Shown here piece after piece: positions 19,745 through 28,347 of a DNA stretch of 64,000 nucleotides (the first letter of the stretch is position 1; every line of letters begins with the position of its first letter). The DNA comes from an uncultured Nonlabens sp. Its GTDB lineage: Bacteria > Bacteroidota > Bacteroidia > Flavobacteriales > Flavobacteriaceae. The notes under the pieces are model-generated. The model did not search any database. It was given only the letters and a program-made list of their open reading frames with translations, and was not told the DNA's origin. The stretch covers positions 62,001 to 126,000 of the forward strand of contig NZ_CANLXZ010000005.1 of the NCBI RefSeq assembly GCF_947495285.1, written 5' to 3'. The position numbers and the translations under genes were made by a program.

Positions 19745-19761
19745 AGACAACCATCCTTCAT

Positions 19762-20802
19762 TTACATATCTTTTGAGTTAGTAGCATATACACGCCATTT
19801 ATCGATACACTCTACCATGTCAGAAGGAACCTCGCTTGTAAAACTCATCCACTCCTTAGTATGTGGGTGCTCAAAACCTAGTGTTCTAGCATGTAATGCC
19901 TGACGCGGTAATACTTTAAAACAATTATCTACAAACTGTTTGTACTTAGTAAAGTTAGTTCCTTTAAGAATTTTATCACCTCCATAACGCTCGTCATTAA
20001 ATAGGGTGTGTCCTATAAATTTCATGTGTACACGTATTTGATGTGTACGACCGGTTTCTAGACGACAGCTTATAACGCTTACATAACCTAAATCTTCTGT
20101 CACCTCATAGTGTGTAACTGCGACCTTACCTTTATAAGCATCTTCACCTAACCATACAGTGTTTTGTAAACGGTTTTTAGGGTGGCGTCCTATGTTACCT
20201 TCTACGGTTCCTTTAGGCTCTGTAAAGTTACCCCATACTATCGCGATATATTCTCTCTCACTGGTCTTTGCCGCAAATTGAGCAGATAGATGCGCCATGG
20301 CTTCTTCTGTTTTTGCAACGACTAGTAAACCACTGGTATCTTTATCTATTCTATGTACCAGCCCTGGTCTATTACTGGTATTATTAGGTAAATTATCAAA
20401 ATGGTGAATCAGAGCATTAATTAAAGTACCTGAATAATTTCCATGTCCTGGGTGCACTACCATGCCAGCAGGCTTATTAACGACTACTAAGTGGTCATCT
20501 TCATAAACGACATTTAATGGAATATCTTCAGCCACAAGAAGTGATTCATGCGGCGGATGGTCAAATAAAACTCTTATATCATCATAAGGTTTTACTTTAT
20601 AATTAGATTTTACAACCTCTCCATTTACGGTAACTGCGCCTTCTTTTATCCCTTGTTGAATTTTAGAACGTGTTGCGTTCTCTATAAAATTCATTAAGTA
20701 TTTATCGATACGTAAAGGATCTTGCCCACTACCTGCCGTAAAATGGTGATGTTCGTGTTTCTTTTTCTCTCCTAATGCGTCTTTTCCTAACTCGTTATTC
20801 AT
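19762..20802 (-). CDS. rluD: Ribosomal large subunit pseudouridine synthase, RluD type
   Basis: 346 residues. An N-terminal S4 RNA-binding domain (RIDKYLMNFIENATRSKIQQGI) precedes the RluA-family catalytic domain with the catalytic Asp in HRIDKDTSGLLVVAKT and the flanking motif RLETGRTHQIRVHM. The family isomerises uridines in 23S rRNA (helix 69 for RluD). The start overlaps the stop of the PASTA gene by one base. Whether the target is exactly that of E. coli RluD is inferred from similarity. Confidence 0.88.
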   Translation of the reverse strand: MNNELGKDALGEKKKHEHHHFTAGSGQDPLRIDKYLMNFIENATRSKIQQGIKEGAVTVNGEVVKSNYKVKPYDDIRVLFDHPPHESLLVAEDIPLNVVYEDDHLVVVNKPAGMVVHPGHGNYSGTLINALIHHFDNLPNNTSNRPGLVHRIDKDTSGLLVVAKTEEAMAHLSAQFAAKTSEREYIAIVWGNFTEPKGTVEGNIGRHPKNRLQNTVWLGEDAYKGKVAVTHYEVTEDLGYVSVISCRLETGRTHQIRVHMKFIGHTLFNDERYGGDKILKGTNFTKYKQFVDNCFKVLPRQALHARTLGFEHPHTKEWMSFTSEVPSDMVECIDKWRVYATNSKDM

Positions 20803-21380
20803 TAATTGCTAGATTCTAGAGTTGTTGAAGGGTTGCGACCGTCCGCTAAGACTAGGTCTATAGTAGAGGTTTTATTTAATTGTGTTCCTGGCTCAAGTTT
20901 CTTACCCTTATAGCGCATTTCTAGGACGGTATTTTCTGCAATGTTGGGCTTATAAGTAATATCGCCTATTTTAAATCCTAACGCTTCTAAGGTAGGTATA
21001 GCCTGCCTTTTAGTTTTATATATCAAATTAGGAACAGTAACTTTTCCATAACCAGACGCATTTAATTTAATATACACCTGTCTATTCTCTTTTACTAACT
21101 TACCTGCTAGTGGATCTTGTTCTATTACCGTTCTAGGTGCATAAGCAGGATTAAAACTAGAACTATCGATAATCTTGCGACGCAGGTTAAACTGTTCTAG
21201 TTGCTGGTCTACTTGAGTAAGTGTCAGTTTTTCTAGGTTAGGTACTTTAATTTCCTGATCGTGATTAGTGTACCAGTCCAGCCAGAATAAATAAGCAAAA
21301 CATAATAAAACAGTCACCAGCCCAGCAATAACTACTTGGATCCAAAAGGCTTTAGTAAAAATGAATCTGAAGAAATTCAT
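20802..21380 (-). CDS. PASTA-domain membrane protein
   Basis: 192 residues. One transmembrane helix near the N terminus (about 12-33: WIQVVIAGLVTVLLCFAYLFW), then about two to three PASTA repeats, for example VPNLEKLTLTQVDQQLEQFNLR and PNLIYKTKRQAIPTLEALGFKIGD. There is no kinase or transpeptidase domain. PASTA domains bind peptidoglycan fragments or mediate protein contacts. Its location between ddl and rluD is commonly seen in Bacteroidota; the role is not established here. Confidence 0.85.
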   Translation of the reverse strand: MNFFRFIFTKAFWIQVVIAGLVTVLLCFAYLFWLDWYTNHDQEIKVPNLEKLTLTQVDQQLEQFNLRRKIIDSSSFNPAYAPRTVIEQDPLAGKLVKENRQVYIKLNASGYGKVTVPNLIYKTKRQAIPTLEALGFKIGDITYKPNIAENTVLEMRYKGKKLEPGTQLNKTSTIDLVLADGRNPSTTLESSN

Positions 21381-21484
21381 AAGGATAAAATGATTTTATA
21401 GGCTCGAAAAGATGTATTTTTCTAAAACCGTTAATAAAAGAACAAAGATAAGGATAGAAAACGTTCTTAGAACGACATCTTTTT

Positions 21485-21492
21485 TAACTTTG
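21485..21492 (+). promoter_or_regulatory. -7 promoter box upstream of ddl
   Basis: TAACTTTG matches TAnnTTTG and lies 30 bases before the ddl ATG, leaving a short untranslated leader. No clear TTG element at the right spacing was found. Confidence 0.5.
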
Positions 21493-21522
21493 TTGTTTAA
21501 GCTTGTTTAATAAATTAAATAA

Positions 21523-22503
21523 ATGAAAAACATCGCAGTTTTAATGGGCGGCTATTCTCATGAGTGGGAAATCTCTATGAAGAGTGGTGCTGTCATTACT
21601 CAAAACTTAGACTCTACCTTATATAATGTATATCCAGTTGCTATTTTAAAAGACAGCTGGCATTATAAAGATGCGGCTGGTAAGTGTCATGAAATAGATA
21701 AAAATGATTTTAGTCTTACCGTAAATGGGGACAAAGTCTACTTTGACTGTTGTTATAACACTATTCATGGTACTCCAGGAGAAGATGGAAAAATACAAGC
21801 CATGTTAGAGCTTTTAAATATTTCACAAACATCTTGTGACTCTTATCAAAGTGCTATTACCTTTAATAAAAGAGATTGTATCGCTATACTCAAACCATGG
21901 AATATCACGACTGGAAATCACATGTACTTAAACCATGGTGATCAAATAGATGCTGAAATTATAGCACGTAATATAGGTCTACCTTGCTTTGTAAAAGCAA
22001 ATCGCAGCGGCAGCAGTTTTGGTGTAACAAAGGTTTACAAAACAAAGGACATGGATGCCGCACTAGAGATAGCGTTTAAAGTAGACGATGAGATTATTAT
22101 AGAGTCCTTTCTAGATGGTGTAGAAGTATCTGTAGGCGCCTATCAAATAGATAATGAGATAAAGGTCCTACTGCCTACAGAAATTGTTAGTGAAAATGAC
22201 TTCTTTGATTATGAAGCAAAGTATCAAGGGAAATCTAAAGAAATAACACCTGCACGCATTACTGACACTAACACACGTGTAGTCCAAGAAACAACTAGAC
22301 GTATTTACCAAGTATTAAAACTTAAGGGCCTAGCACGTGCAGACTTTATTTTTCACAACGGCACACCTCATTTTATTGAGATTAATACTAATCCTGGAAT
22401 GAGTGAAGAAAGTATTATACCACAGCAAATAAGAGCGTCTGGAGATACTATGAAAAATGTATTTACAGAGATTATTGAAAACACCATTAAGCACCACAAC
22501 TAA
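21523..22503 (+). CDS. ddl: D-alanine--D-alanine ligase
   Basis: 326 residues. ATP-grasp enzyme making the D-Ala-D-Ala dipeptide for peptidoglycan. Landmarks: MKNIAVLMGGYSHEWEISMKSG at the N terminus, FVKANRSGSSFGVTKV in the ATP-grasp core, and the C-terminal PHFIEINTNPGMSEESIIPQQ with the metal-binding Glu and Asn. It overlaps coaD by one base and is likely co-transcribed with it and the following peptidase. Confidence 0.95.
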   Translation: MKNIAVLMGGYSHEWEISMKSGAVITQNLDSTLYNVYPVAILKDSWHYKDAAGKCHEIDKNDFSLTVNGDKVYFDCCYNTIHGTPGEDGKIQAMLELLNISQTSCDSYQSAITFNKRDCIAILKPWNITTGNHMYLNHGDQIDAEIIARNIGLPCFVKANRSGSSFGVTKVYKTKDMDAALEIAFKVDDEIIIESFLDGVEVSVGAYQIDNEIKVLLPTEIVSENDFFDYEAKYQGKSKEITPARITDTNTRVVQETTRRIYQVLKLKGLARADFIFHNGTPHFIEINTNPGMSEESIIPQQIRASGDTMKNVFTEIIENTIKHHN

Positions 22504-22955
22504 TGAAAAGAGCCGTTTTTCCAGGAAGTTTTGACCCTATAACATTAGGTCACTATGATATTATAGAGAGAGGTCTAGGCCTTTTTGACGAGATAATTAT
22601 CGCTATAGGAGTTAATGCCGATAAAAAATACATGTTCTCCTTAGAGCAGCGCAAGCGTTTTATAGAAGAATCTTTTAAACATGAAACAAAGATAAAGGTA
22701 ATGACCTACTCTGGACTTACCATAGATTTTTGTAAACAACAACAGTCTGCATTTATATTAAGAGGACTGCGCAATCCGGCCGATTTTGAATTTGAAAAAG
22801 CCATCGCTCACACAAACAGAAAACTATCTGATATAGAAACCGTGTTTTTACTTACCAGTTCTGGAAAAAGTTACATCTCTTCTTCTATAGTAAGAGATGT
22901 CATTAGAAATAATGGTGATTACACTAGTTTAGTTCCAGACACAGTTAGAAAATAA
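22503..22955 (+). CDS. coaD: Pantetheine-phosphate adenylyltransferase
   Basis: 150 residues. The nucleotidyltransferase motif PGSFDPITLGHYDII (T/HxGH) is at residues 6-20 and ISSSIVRD near 125. The enzyme makes dephospho-CoA from phosphopantetheine and ATP, the penultimate step of CoA synthesis. TAATG overlap with ddl. Confidence 0.96.
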   Translation: MKRAVFPGSFDPITLGHYDIIERGLGLFDEIIIAIGVNADKKYMFSLEQRKRFIEESFKHETKIKVMTYSGLTIDFCKQQQSAFILRGLRNPADFEFEKAIAHTNRKLSDIETVFLLTSSGKSYISSSIVRDVIRNNGDYTSLVPDTVRK

Positions 22956-22956
22956 T

Positions 22957-24711
22957 ATGAAAAAACTTATAGTACTACTTACCGCAGCACTGCTACTCCA
23001 CTCTTGTAATGAGAATAACCCCATAGAAGCACTACAAGAAACCAAAGAATACCCAACTGCATTTGAACTAGGTAACGGTAATCAAACCGCTACCTATAAA
23101 GAAGTTATTAAATTTTACAAAGAACTCTCTACCGACTTTTCTAACATCGAGATGGAAGAAATAGGACAGACCGACAGCGGGAAACCTTTACATTTAGTAA
23201 GCTTTTCTAATAGTAAGATCAACTGGAATAGCGCTCATGAAGATAAAATTAAAATATTAATAAATAATGGAATCCACCCAGGAGAAAGTGACGGTATAGA
23301 TGCCACCATGATGCTCATGAGAGATCTTGCAACAGGCGCCATAGAAGCTCCAGAGAATTTAATCTTCAGTACCATTGCCATTTATAATGTAGGCGGCTCT
23401 TTAAATCGCAATTCTTCTACACGTACAAATCAAAATGGCCCAGAAGAATATGGTTTTAGAGGTAACGCACGTAATTATGATCTTAATAGGGATTTTATAA
23501 AGGCAGACTCTCGCAATGCACTAGCTTTTTATGATGTCTATCATAAAATAAATCCTGACATTTTTATAGATAACCATGTAAGTAATGGTGCAGACTATCA
23601 ATATACCCTAACTCACCTTTTTACACAGCACAATAAATTAGCTGGTGCTGCAGGCGATTATTTACACACACAACTACAACCACAGTTAGAAAAGAGACTT
23701 GCGCAACGTGATCTTCCTATTACACCTTATGTGAACGTTCACAACGCATCTCCAGTAATGGGATTTTCTCAATTCATGGATTACCCAAGATACTCAACTG
23801 GATACACTAGCCTGTGGAATACCCTAGGCATGATGGTAGAAACACATATGTTAAAACCATATAAGGATAGAGTATTAGGTACAAAAGCTATCATGGAAGA
23901 GATGATTGCTATAGGATCTGAAAATGTAGACCTTATAAAGAAAGTGCGTAAAAAATCGTTTAATAGGTTTGAAAAATCAACGTATTACGTGCTTAATTAC
24001 TCTATCGATAAAACGCAAGCAGACACATTAGACTTTCTAGGCTATGAAGCAATAATAAGAAAGAGCGACGTTACAGGAAACGATTTACTTACTTATGATA
24101 GAAGTAAACCCTTAAATAAAAAAACCGTTTACCATAACTACTATAAGGCCACCGACAGTGTAACCATACCAGACTATTATGTAGTACCACAAAGTCAATG
24201 GAAGGTAATCGAATTAATGCGTCGCAATAATATACAATATGAATTTTTAACTAAAGACACTACACTTACAGTCAGTAAATACCGTATAGCAAATTTTAAA
24301 ACTGCACAAACCGCTTATGAGGGTCACTACCCACATCACGATATTAATGTGAAAGAAGATGTTGTTGAGTTACGCTTTCGCGAAAGCGACATCATCATCC
24401 CAACTCATCAACCTGGTATGAGGTATATAATTGAAACGCTAGAACCTACTGCACCAGATTCTTTCTTTAAGTGGAATTACTTTGACACCATTCTACAACA
24501 AAAAGAAGGGTTTTCTACCTATGTTTTTGAAGCAACGGCGCGCCAGCTATTGAAAAAAAATAAAGCTTTAAAAAGAGAATTTGACTCTTTAAAAAAGATA
24601 GATAGAAAATTTAAACAAAATAATTACCTACAACTAGACTGGATTCATAAACGTAGTTTAAATTATGAACCTGCTCATCTTAATTATCCTATCTATAAAT
24701 GGAACAAATAG
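22957..24711 (+). CDS. Secreted M14-family zinc carboxypeptidase lipoprotein
   Basis: 584 residues with lipobox LLHSC (Cys at about 17). The M14 zinc site is visible: NNGIHPGESDGID (HxxE, about residues 106-118) and a downstream IDNHVSNGADYQYT histidine; DLNRDFIKAD supplies the conserved Asn-Arg substrate-binding pair. The C-terminal third is a beta-rich extension. It probably trims peptides in the periplasm or at the surface. A palindrome copy at 24373 encodes RFRES. It overlaps the next gene by 13 bases. Confidence 0.85.
   Translation: MKKLIVLLTAALLLHSCNENNPIEALQETKEYPTAFELGNGNQTATYKEVIKFYKELSTDFSNIEMEEIGQTDSGKPLHLVSFSNSKINWNSAHEDKIKILINNGIHPGESDGIDATMMLMRDLATGAIEAPENLIFSTIAIYNVGGSLNRNSSTRTNQNGPEEYGFRGNARNYDLNRDFIKADSRNALAFYDVYHKINPDIFIDNHVSNGADYQYTLTHLFTQHNKLAGAAGDYLHTQLQPQLEKRLAQRDLPITPYVNVHNASPVMGFSQFMDYPRYSTGYTSLWNTLGMMVETHMLKPYKDRVLGTKAIMEEMIAIGSENVDLIKKVRKKSFNRFEKSTYYVLNYSIDKTQADTLDFLGYEAIIRKSDVTGNDLLTYDRSKPLNKKTVYHNYYKATDSVTIPDYYVVPQSQWKVIELMRRNNIQYEFLTKDTTLTVSKYRIANFKTAQTAYEGHYPHHDINVKEDVVELRFRESDIIIPTHQPGMRYIIETLEPTAPDSFFKWNYFDTILQQKEGFSTYVFEATARQLLKKNKALKREFDSLKKIDRKFKQNNYLQLDWIHKRSLNYEPAHLNYPIYKWNK
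24373..24388. repeat. 16-bp palindrome, copy 4
   Basis: Perfect copy inside the M14 peptidase gene, read as RFRES. Confidence 0.97.
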
Positions 24712-25532
24712 TAGACAAAATAGTTTTAATTCTATTTTGTGCAATTTTATTATCTTGTAATGAATCACAAAAATCTGAATTAAAAAAATCAAAAACAAAA
24801 GATCCTATAACTAGAGAATTATCTCATGAAATCTTAAATAAAAAGATAGATTGCGATACGATTTCATACGATTATTCTATTCCTAATTTTAATTCAAATA
24901 CAGGTGCTCACCTTGTTTTAAATCATGAAATTACTAGCTTAATTACCCAAGATTTCATAGACGTTACCTACATGAAAGGTACACCTTTAAAATCGCTTTT
25001 TGAGACATTTATCTTAAGAAGAAAACGCATTTTATGTAAGGATAAAAAAAATGAAGGATTCACTCACTTAGAAACACTATTTATAACTGACCTTACTCTA
25101 TTTACTAGTTATGAAGTAGTGTACAGCAAAGCAAATAGCAAAGGAAGGGTCTTAAAAACTTATTTAAAACCAGAACTTAAAGAAATATTTATAAAAGATC
25201 TTATTCTAGAAGAAAACAGAAAGGATGTAAAAAAGATCTTTGACGCAAAGCTGCAGCAAGCAGTTGCTAGCCTAGCACTAGAATTACCTGAAGGAGAAGT
25301 ACAGAAAAGGTTTACAGACCATCTATTAAAAACCACCTACCATTTTGAAACTGCTTCTTTTGAAAACACAGGCCTATCTCTTAACTTTAAAAATAAAGGT
25401 TCTAAAAAAATAAGAGTATCTAAAACAGTAGAACTACCTAAAGAATTTGAGTTTTTAAACAACACGATAGTAATAGAGATAAACGCTGCTCAGTTGAAAC
25501 ATTACTTAGACCTTTCTCGCGTCATCAACTAA
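24699..25532 (+). CDS. Lipoprotein of unknown function
   Basis: 277 residues; the signal ends ILLSC (Cys near 20), so it is probably a lipoprotein. The start lies within the end of the peptidase gene, giving a 13-base overlap that suggests coupled translation. The body (DYSIPNF, LNHEITSLITQDFIDV, VELPKEFEFLNNTIVIEI) faintly resembles the DUF3298/RsiV-like type, but I would not assign it. It converges on the Nudix gene with a 27-base overlap. Confidence 0.7.
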   Translation: MEQIVDKIVLILFCAILLSCNESQKSELKKSKTKDPITRELSHEILNKKIDCDTISYDYSIPNFNSNTGAHLVLNHEITSLITQDFIDVTYMKGTPLKSLFETFILRRKRILCKDKKNEGFTHLETLFITDLTLFTSYEVVYSKANSKGRVLKTYLKPELKEIFIKDLILEENRKDVKKIFDAKLQQAVASLALELPEGEVQKRFTDHLLKTTYHFETASFENTGLSLNFKNKGSKKIRVSKTVELPKEFEFLNNTIVIEINAAQLKHYLDLSRVIN

Positions 25533-26123
25533 CATATCATCAGGAAAAAGCTCTCTTATGTTAGCATAAGAATCCTTTAAAGCTATGGTTGCCATTTCTT
25601 TATTAAGCCAGACTGCTTTATCTATGCCCTCTTTCTTTTGAGGTTTTAATTTTTTTACAGAGTCCGTTTCCATAATAAACCAGTGGGTAAGTTTTAATCT
25701 AAGCTTGCCCTTTCTAGAAAAGATATGGTACGTATGACCTAGATAATTAGTAATCCCTAAATTTTTAACACCAGTTTCTTCTTCAACTTCTCTTATAGAA
25801 GTCTCTTCGATAGTCTCTCCTTCTTCTGCCTTACCTTTAGGGAGGTCCCATTTTCCATTACGGTGTATAAAAAGGAAATCGTTATCCTGATTTAACACCA
25901 GCCCTCCACCAGCAATAACTAGAGGTAACAGTTTATGGAGCCTTTTTAAAAGTTTAGATTCATTTTTTGAATACAAAACGACATTTTTAAGCTCCTTATT
26001 TTCAATTTGCTCTATAAGCTTATGAAAATCAACTTTTTTAATATTAAAAGTATTGTAACCTTTAAAACTTGCTTTATTTGAAGTGACGATTATAGCCACC
26101 TCTTTCACAAAAACTTTATACAT
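25506..26123 (-). CDS. Nudix hydrolase
   Basis: 205 residues from the ATG at 26123 (MYKVFVKEV); a second in-frame ATG lies at 26132. The open frame extends further upstream but runs into pyrE, so those starts are rejected. The Nudix box begins at GKAEEGETIEE and ends REVEEETG, with all metal-binding glutamates. The N-terminal 65 residues form a separate small domain. Nudix enzymes hydrolyse nucleoside diphosphates linked to another group; the substrate is unknown. Divergent from pyrE. Confidence 0.87.
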   Translation of the reverse strand: MYKVFVKEVAIIVTSNKASFKGYNTFNIKKVDFHKLIEQIENKELKNVVLYSKNESKLLKRLHKLLPLVIAGGGLVLNQDNDFLFIHRNGKWDLPKGKAEEGETIEETSIREVEEETGVKNLGITNYLGHTYHIFSRKGKLRLKLTHWFIMETDSVKKLKPQKKEGIDKAVWLNKEMATIALKDSYANIRELFPDDMLVDDARKV

Positions 26124-26126
26124 TTG
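26119..26126 (+). promoter_or_regulatory. -7 promoter box of pyrE, four bases from the start codon
   Basis: TACATTTG matches the consensus and ends four bases before the pyrE ATG at 26131, implying a leaderless or nearly leaderless transcript. It overlaps the start region of the divergent Nudix gene. Confidence 0.6.
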
Positions 26127-26130
26127 TGCC

Positions 26131-26772
26131 ATGGTTAGAGATAAGGATATAGCAATAAAAACTGCTGAGTTATTGTTGCAAATTAAGGCAATTAAACTGC
26201 AACCGCAAACACCATTCACTTGGGCCAGCGGATGGAGTTCACCCATTTACTGTGATAATAGAGTAACTCTCTCCTATCCAGAAATTAGAAAATTCTTAAA
26301 AGAACATCTTGCTGCACGTATAATTGAATTATACGGTAAGCCCGATGTCATTGCAGGAGTTGCTACAGGAGCAATAGGAATAGGCATGCTGGTAGCAGAT
26401 TATATGAACCTACCTTTTATCTATGTGAGACCAGAGGCAAAAAAACATGGTCGTAAAAATCAAATAGAAGGACATCTAGAAAAAGAGCAAAAAGTTGTAG
26501 TAATAGAAGATTTAATAAGCACAGGTAAAAGTAGCTTAAATGCAGTTGAAGCACTAAAAGAAGATGGCGCTGACGTTAAGGGAATGGTAGCACTTTTCTC
26601 TTATGGTTTTGATTTTGCAGTAGAGAATTTTAAAAAAGCTAACATAGAGCTAACTACTTTAAGTGATTACAACCATCTTATAGAGCAAGCTACACAAGCA
26701 GGGCATTTTAAAGATGAAGAAATAGAATTATTAAAAAGCTGGAGAAAAGATCCCAGTAACTGGAACGCATAA
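26131..26772 (+). CDS. pyrE: Orotate phosphoribosyltransferase
   Basis: 213 residues from the ATG at 26131. It starts MVRDKDIAIKTAELLLQI and has the substrate loop KKHGRKNQIEG and the PRPP-binding motif VVVIEDLISTGKSSLNAVEA (about residues 120-139). The enzyme makes OMP from orotate and PRPP in pyrimidine synthesis. An upstream in-frame ATG at 26083 exists but lies ahead of the promoter box and is unlikely. Confidence 0.95.
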   Translation: MVRDKDIAIKTAELLLQIKAIKLQPQTPFTWASGWSSPIYCDNRVTLSYPEIRKFLKEHLAARIIELYGKPDVIAGVATGAIGIGMLVADYMNLPFIYVRPEAKKHGRKNQIEGHLEKEQKVVVIEDLISTGKSSLNAVEALKEDGADVKGMVALFSYGFDFAVENFKKANIELTTLSDYNHLIEQATQAGHFKDEEIELLKSWRKDPSNWNA

Positions 26773-26781
26773 CTAAACAAG

Positions 26782-27168
26782 ATGAATTTACAAAGCCGCA
26801 TTGCAAATACACAAAAGAGCACACAAGAACTATATAACTTTTTAACTAAAGTTGAAAACTTTAAGGAGTTGATGCCCGAGGACACTAAATTTGAATTAAG
26901 AGGAGATGACAAATTCTTATTCGGTCTTAAAGGCATGCCAGAAATAGCTCTAGGTCTAAAAGAAAAAACACCTTATTCCACGGTGGTATTAGGGTCTACT
27001 AGTGATAAACTTGCATTTACATTAACCTGTAATATTAGTGAAGCAGCAACAGGCGCAGAGGCACAACTTAATTTTGACGGAGACTTTAATGCTATGATGG
27101 CCATGATGATTAAGAGTCCAATTAAAAAGTTTTTAGAACAACTGGCAAACGGTATTGAAAAGATTTAA
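26782..27168 (+). CDS. SRPBCC-family protein (START-like fold)
   Basis: 128 residues. Family-typical pattern: an N-terminal strand-helix segment with a VENFKELMPED motif (the helix-loop after strand 1), central strands, and a long C-terminal helix (SPIKKFLEQLANGIEKI). Members bind hydrophobic ligands or act as co-chaperone-like proteins; the role is unknown. It follows pyrE by nine bases, an arrangement that suggests co-transcription. Convergent with birA with a four-base overlap. Confidence 0.75.
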   Translation: MNLQSRIANTQKSTQELYNFLTKVENFKELMPEDTKFELRGDDKFLFGLKGMPEIALGLKEKTPYSTVVLGSTSDKLAFTLTCNISEAATGAEAQLNFDGDFNAMMAMMIKSPIKKFLEQLANGIEKI

Positions 27169-27872
27169 TAGATCCATTTCAATTCTTTAAGATCGTAAGC
27201 ATTTAACAGGTCACCCACTTTTAAAATTAGTTTACCATCTTTATCTGTACCTTCTACCCTAGCGTCAAAAATGGAATCACTAGTCTCAAATCTAGTTATT
27301 TGACGGTATTTAAATAAATGTTTATGATAATCCTGCGCGACCTTTAAAGGGTCGCGCAAATTGCTTTTAAGTATATTTAAAAAACCTATTAATAATTCTT
27401 CCAGCTCAAATTCTTTTCCTGTTATATTTTTTAAAGAAATAGCCTTGGGTAATCCTTGAAAATCATTTTGATTTACATTAATCCCTACACCTACCACGCT
27501 GCTTAACAAAACATTGCCCGAATAGCTATTCTCTATAAGAATACCAGCTAATTTATGATTAACTGACAGTATGTCGTTAGGCCATTTTATTTTTGACTGA
27601 ATCTGCAAATCTTTTTTTAACCACTCAACAATACTGACAGATACAACTTGATTAATTAAAAAAGGTGTAAGACTTGCAATGCGCTCAGTGAGTAAAACGC
27701 TAAATGTTAGGTTTTTACCCTCTTCAGCAACCCACTGAGCACCTAGCTGCCCTTTACCACTAGTTTGCTTTAAACTATAGATAACCGTGAGATGCGGTAG
27801 TACGCTTTCGCGAAAGCGAGATTTCAACTCATCATTAGTAGATGTAGTGGCATGTAATTTGACTATATGCAA
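27165..27872 (-). CDS. birA: Biotin--[acetyl-CoA-carboxylase] ligase
   Basis: 235 residues. It opens with STNDELKSR (the STN motif), then SGKGQLGAQWVAEEGKN (biotinyl-AMP loop), KWPNDI and GVGINVNQ. No N-terminal DNA-binding domain, so it is a ligase only and not a BirA-type repressor. The start is a TTG (MHIVKLHATTSTN); no in-frame ATG gives a better N terminus. A palindrome copy at 27803 encodes RFRES close to the N terminus, where homologues vary. Divergent from rsfS. Confidence 0.9.
   Translation of the reverse strand: MHIVKLHATTSTNDELKSRFRESVLPHLTVIYSLKQTSGKGQLGAQWVAEEGKNLTFSVLLTERIASLTPFLINQVVSVSIVEWLKKDLQIQSKIKWPNDILSVNHKLAGILIENSYSGNVLLSSVVGVGINVNQNDFQGLPKAISLKNITGKEFELEELLIGFLNILKSNLRDPLKVAQDYHKHLFKYRQITRFETSDSIFDARVEGTDKDGKLILKVGDLLNAYDLKELKWIY
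27803..27818. repeat. 16-bp palindrome, copy 5
   Basis: Perfect copy inside birA (minus strand), read as RFRES. Confidence 0.97.
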
Positions 27873-27957
27873 AATGAAAATTTATTTACGAGTTTATGGG
27901 ATATTTAGCAAATCCAGCTCAAAAAAAGAATAAATTTGTGAATACAAAAAATATTTA

Positions 27958-28329
27958 ATGACTAAACAAGAAGTTTCTACAGATGCCCTTATCGCACAAA
28001 TAGTTGCAGGAATAGAGGATGTAAAGGGAAATAATATAATATTACTTGATTTAAAAGAGCTAGAAAACACGGTTACTAGTTATTTTATAATATGCAATGG
28101 TAATTCTAACACTCAAGTAAATGCAATAGTAAACTCTATTCAAAGAAGAGTACGTAAAGAACTTCATGAAAATGCATGGCACGTTGAGGGTACTGATCAA
28201 GGAGAATGGGTTTTAATGGATTATGTTAACGTAGTAGTTCACGTATTTCAAAAACAAATTAGAGAATATTACGACCTTGAAGAACTTTGGGGCGATGCAA
28301 AATCTACAGTTATAGAAAGTACTTATTAA
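27958..28329 (+). CDS. rsfS: Ribosomal silencing factor RsfS
   Basis: 123 residues, typical of RsfS, which binds L14 and blocks subunit joining under starvation. Signature: LLDLKELENTVTSYFIICNGNSNTQV, EGTDQGEWVLMDYVNVVVHVF and REYYDLEELWGDAK. A candidate -7 box TAAATTTG lies at 27931-27938, 19 bases before the ATG. It precedes ftsH by 18 bases, a common Bacteroidota pairing. Confidence 0.95.
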   Translation: MTKQEVSTDALIAQIVAGIEDVKGNNIILLDLKELENTVTSYFIICNGNSNTQVNAIVNSIQRRVRKELHENAWHVEGTDQGEWVLMDYVNVVVHVFQKQIREYYDLEELWGDAKSTVIESTY

Positions 28330-28347
28330 TTAAGACCACACCACGTA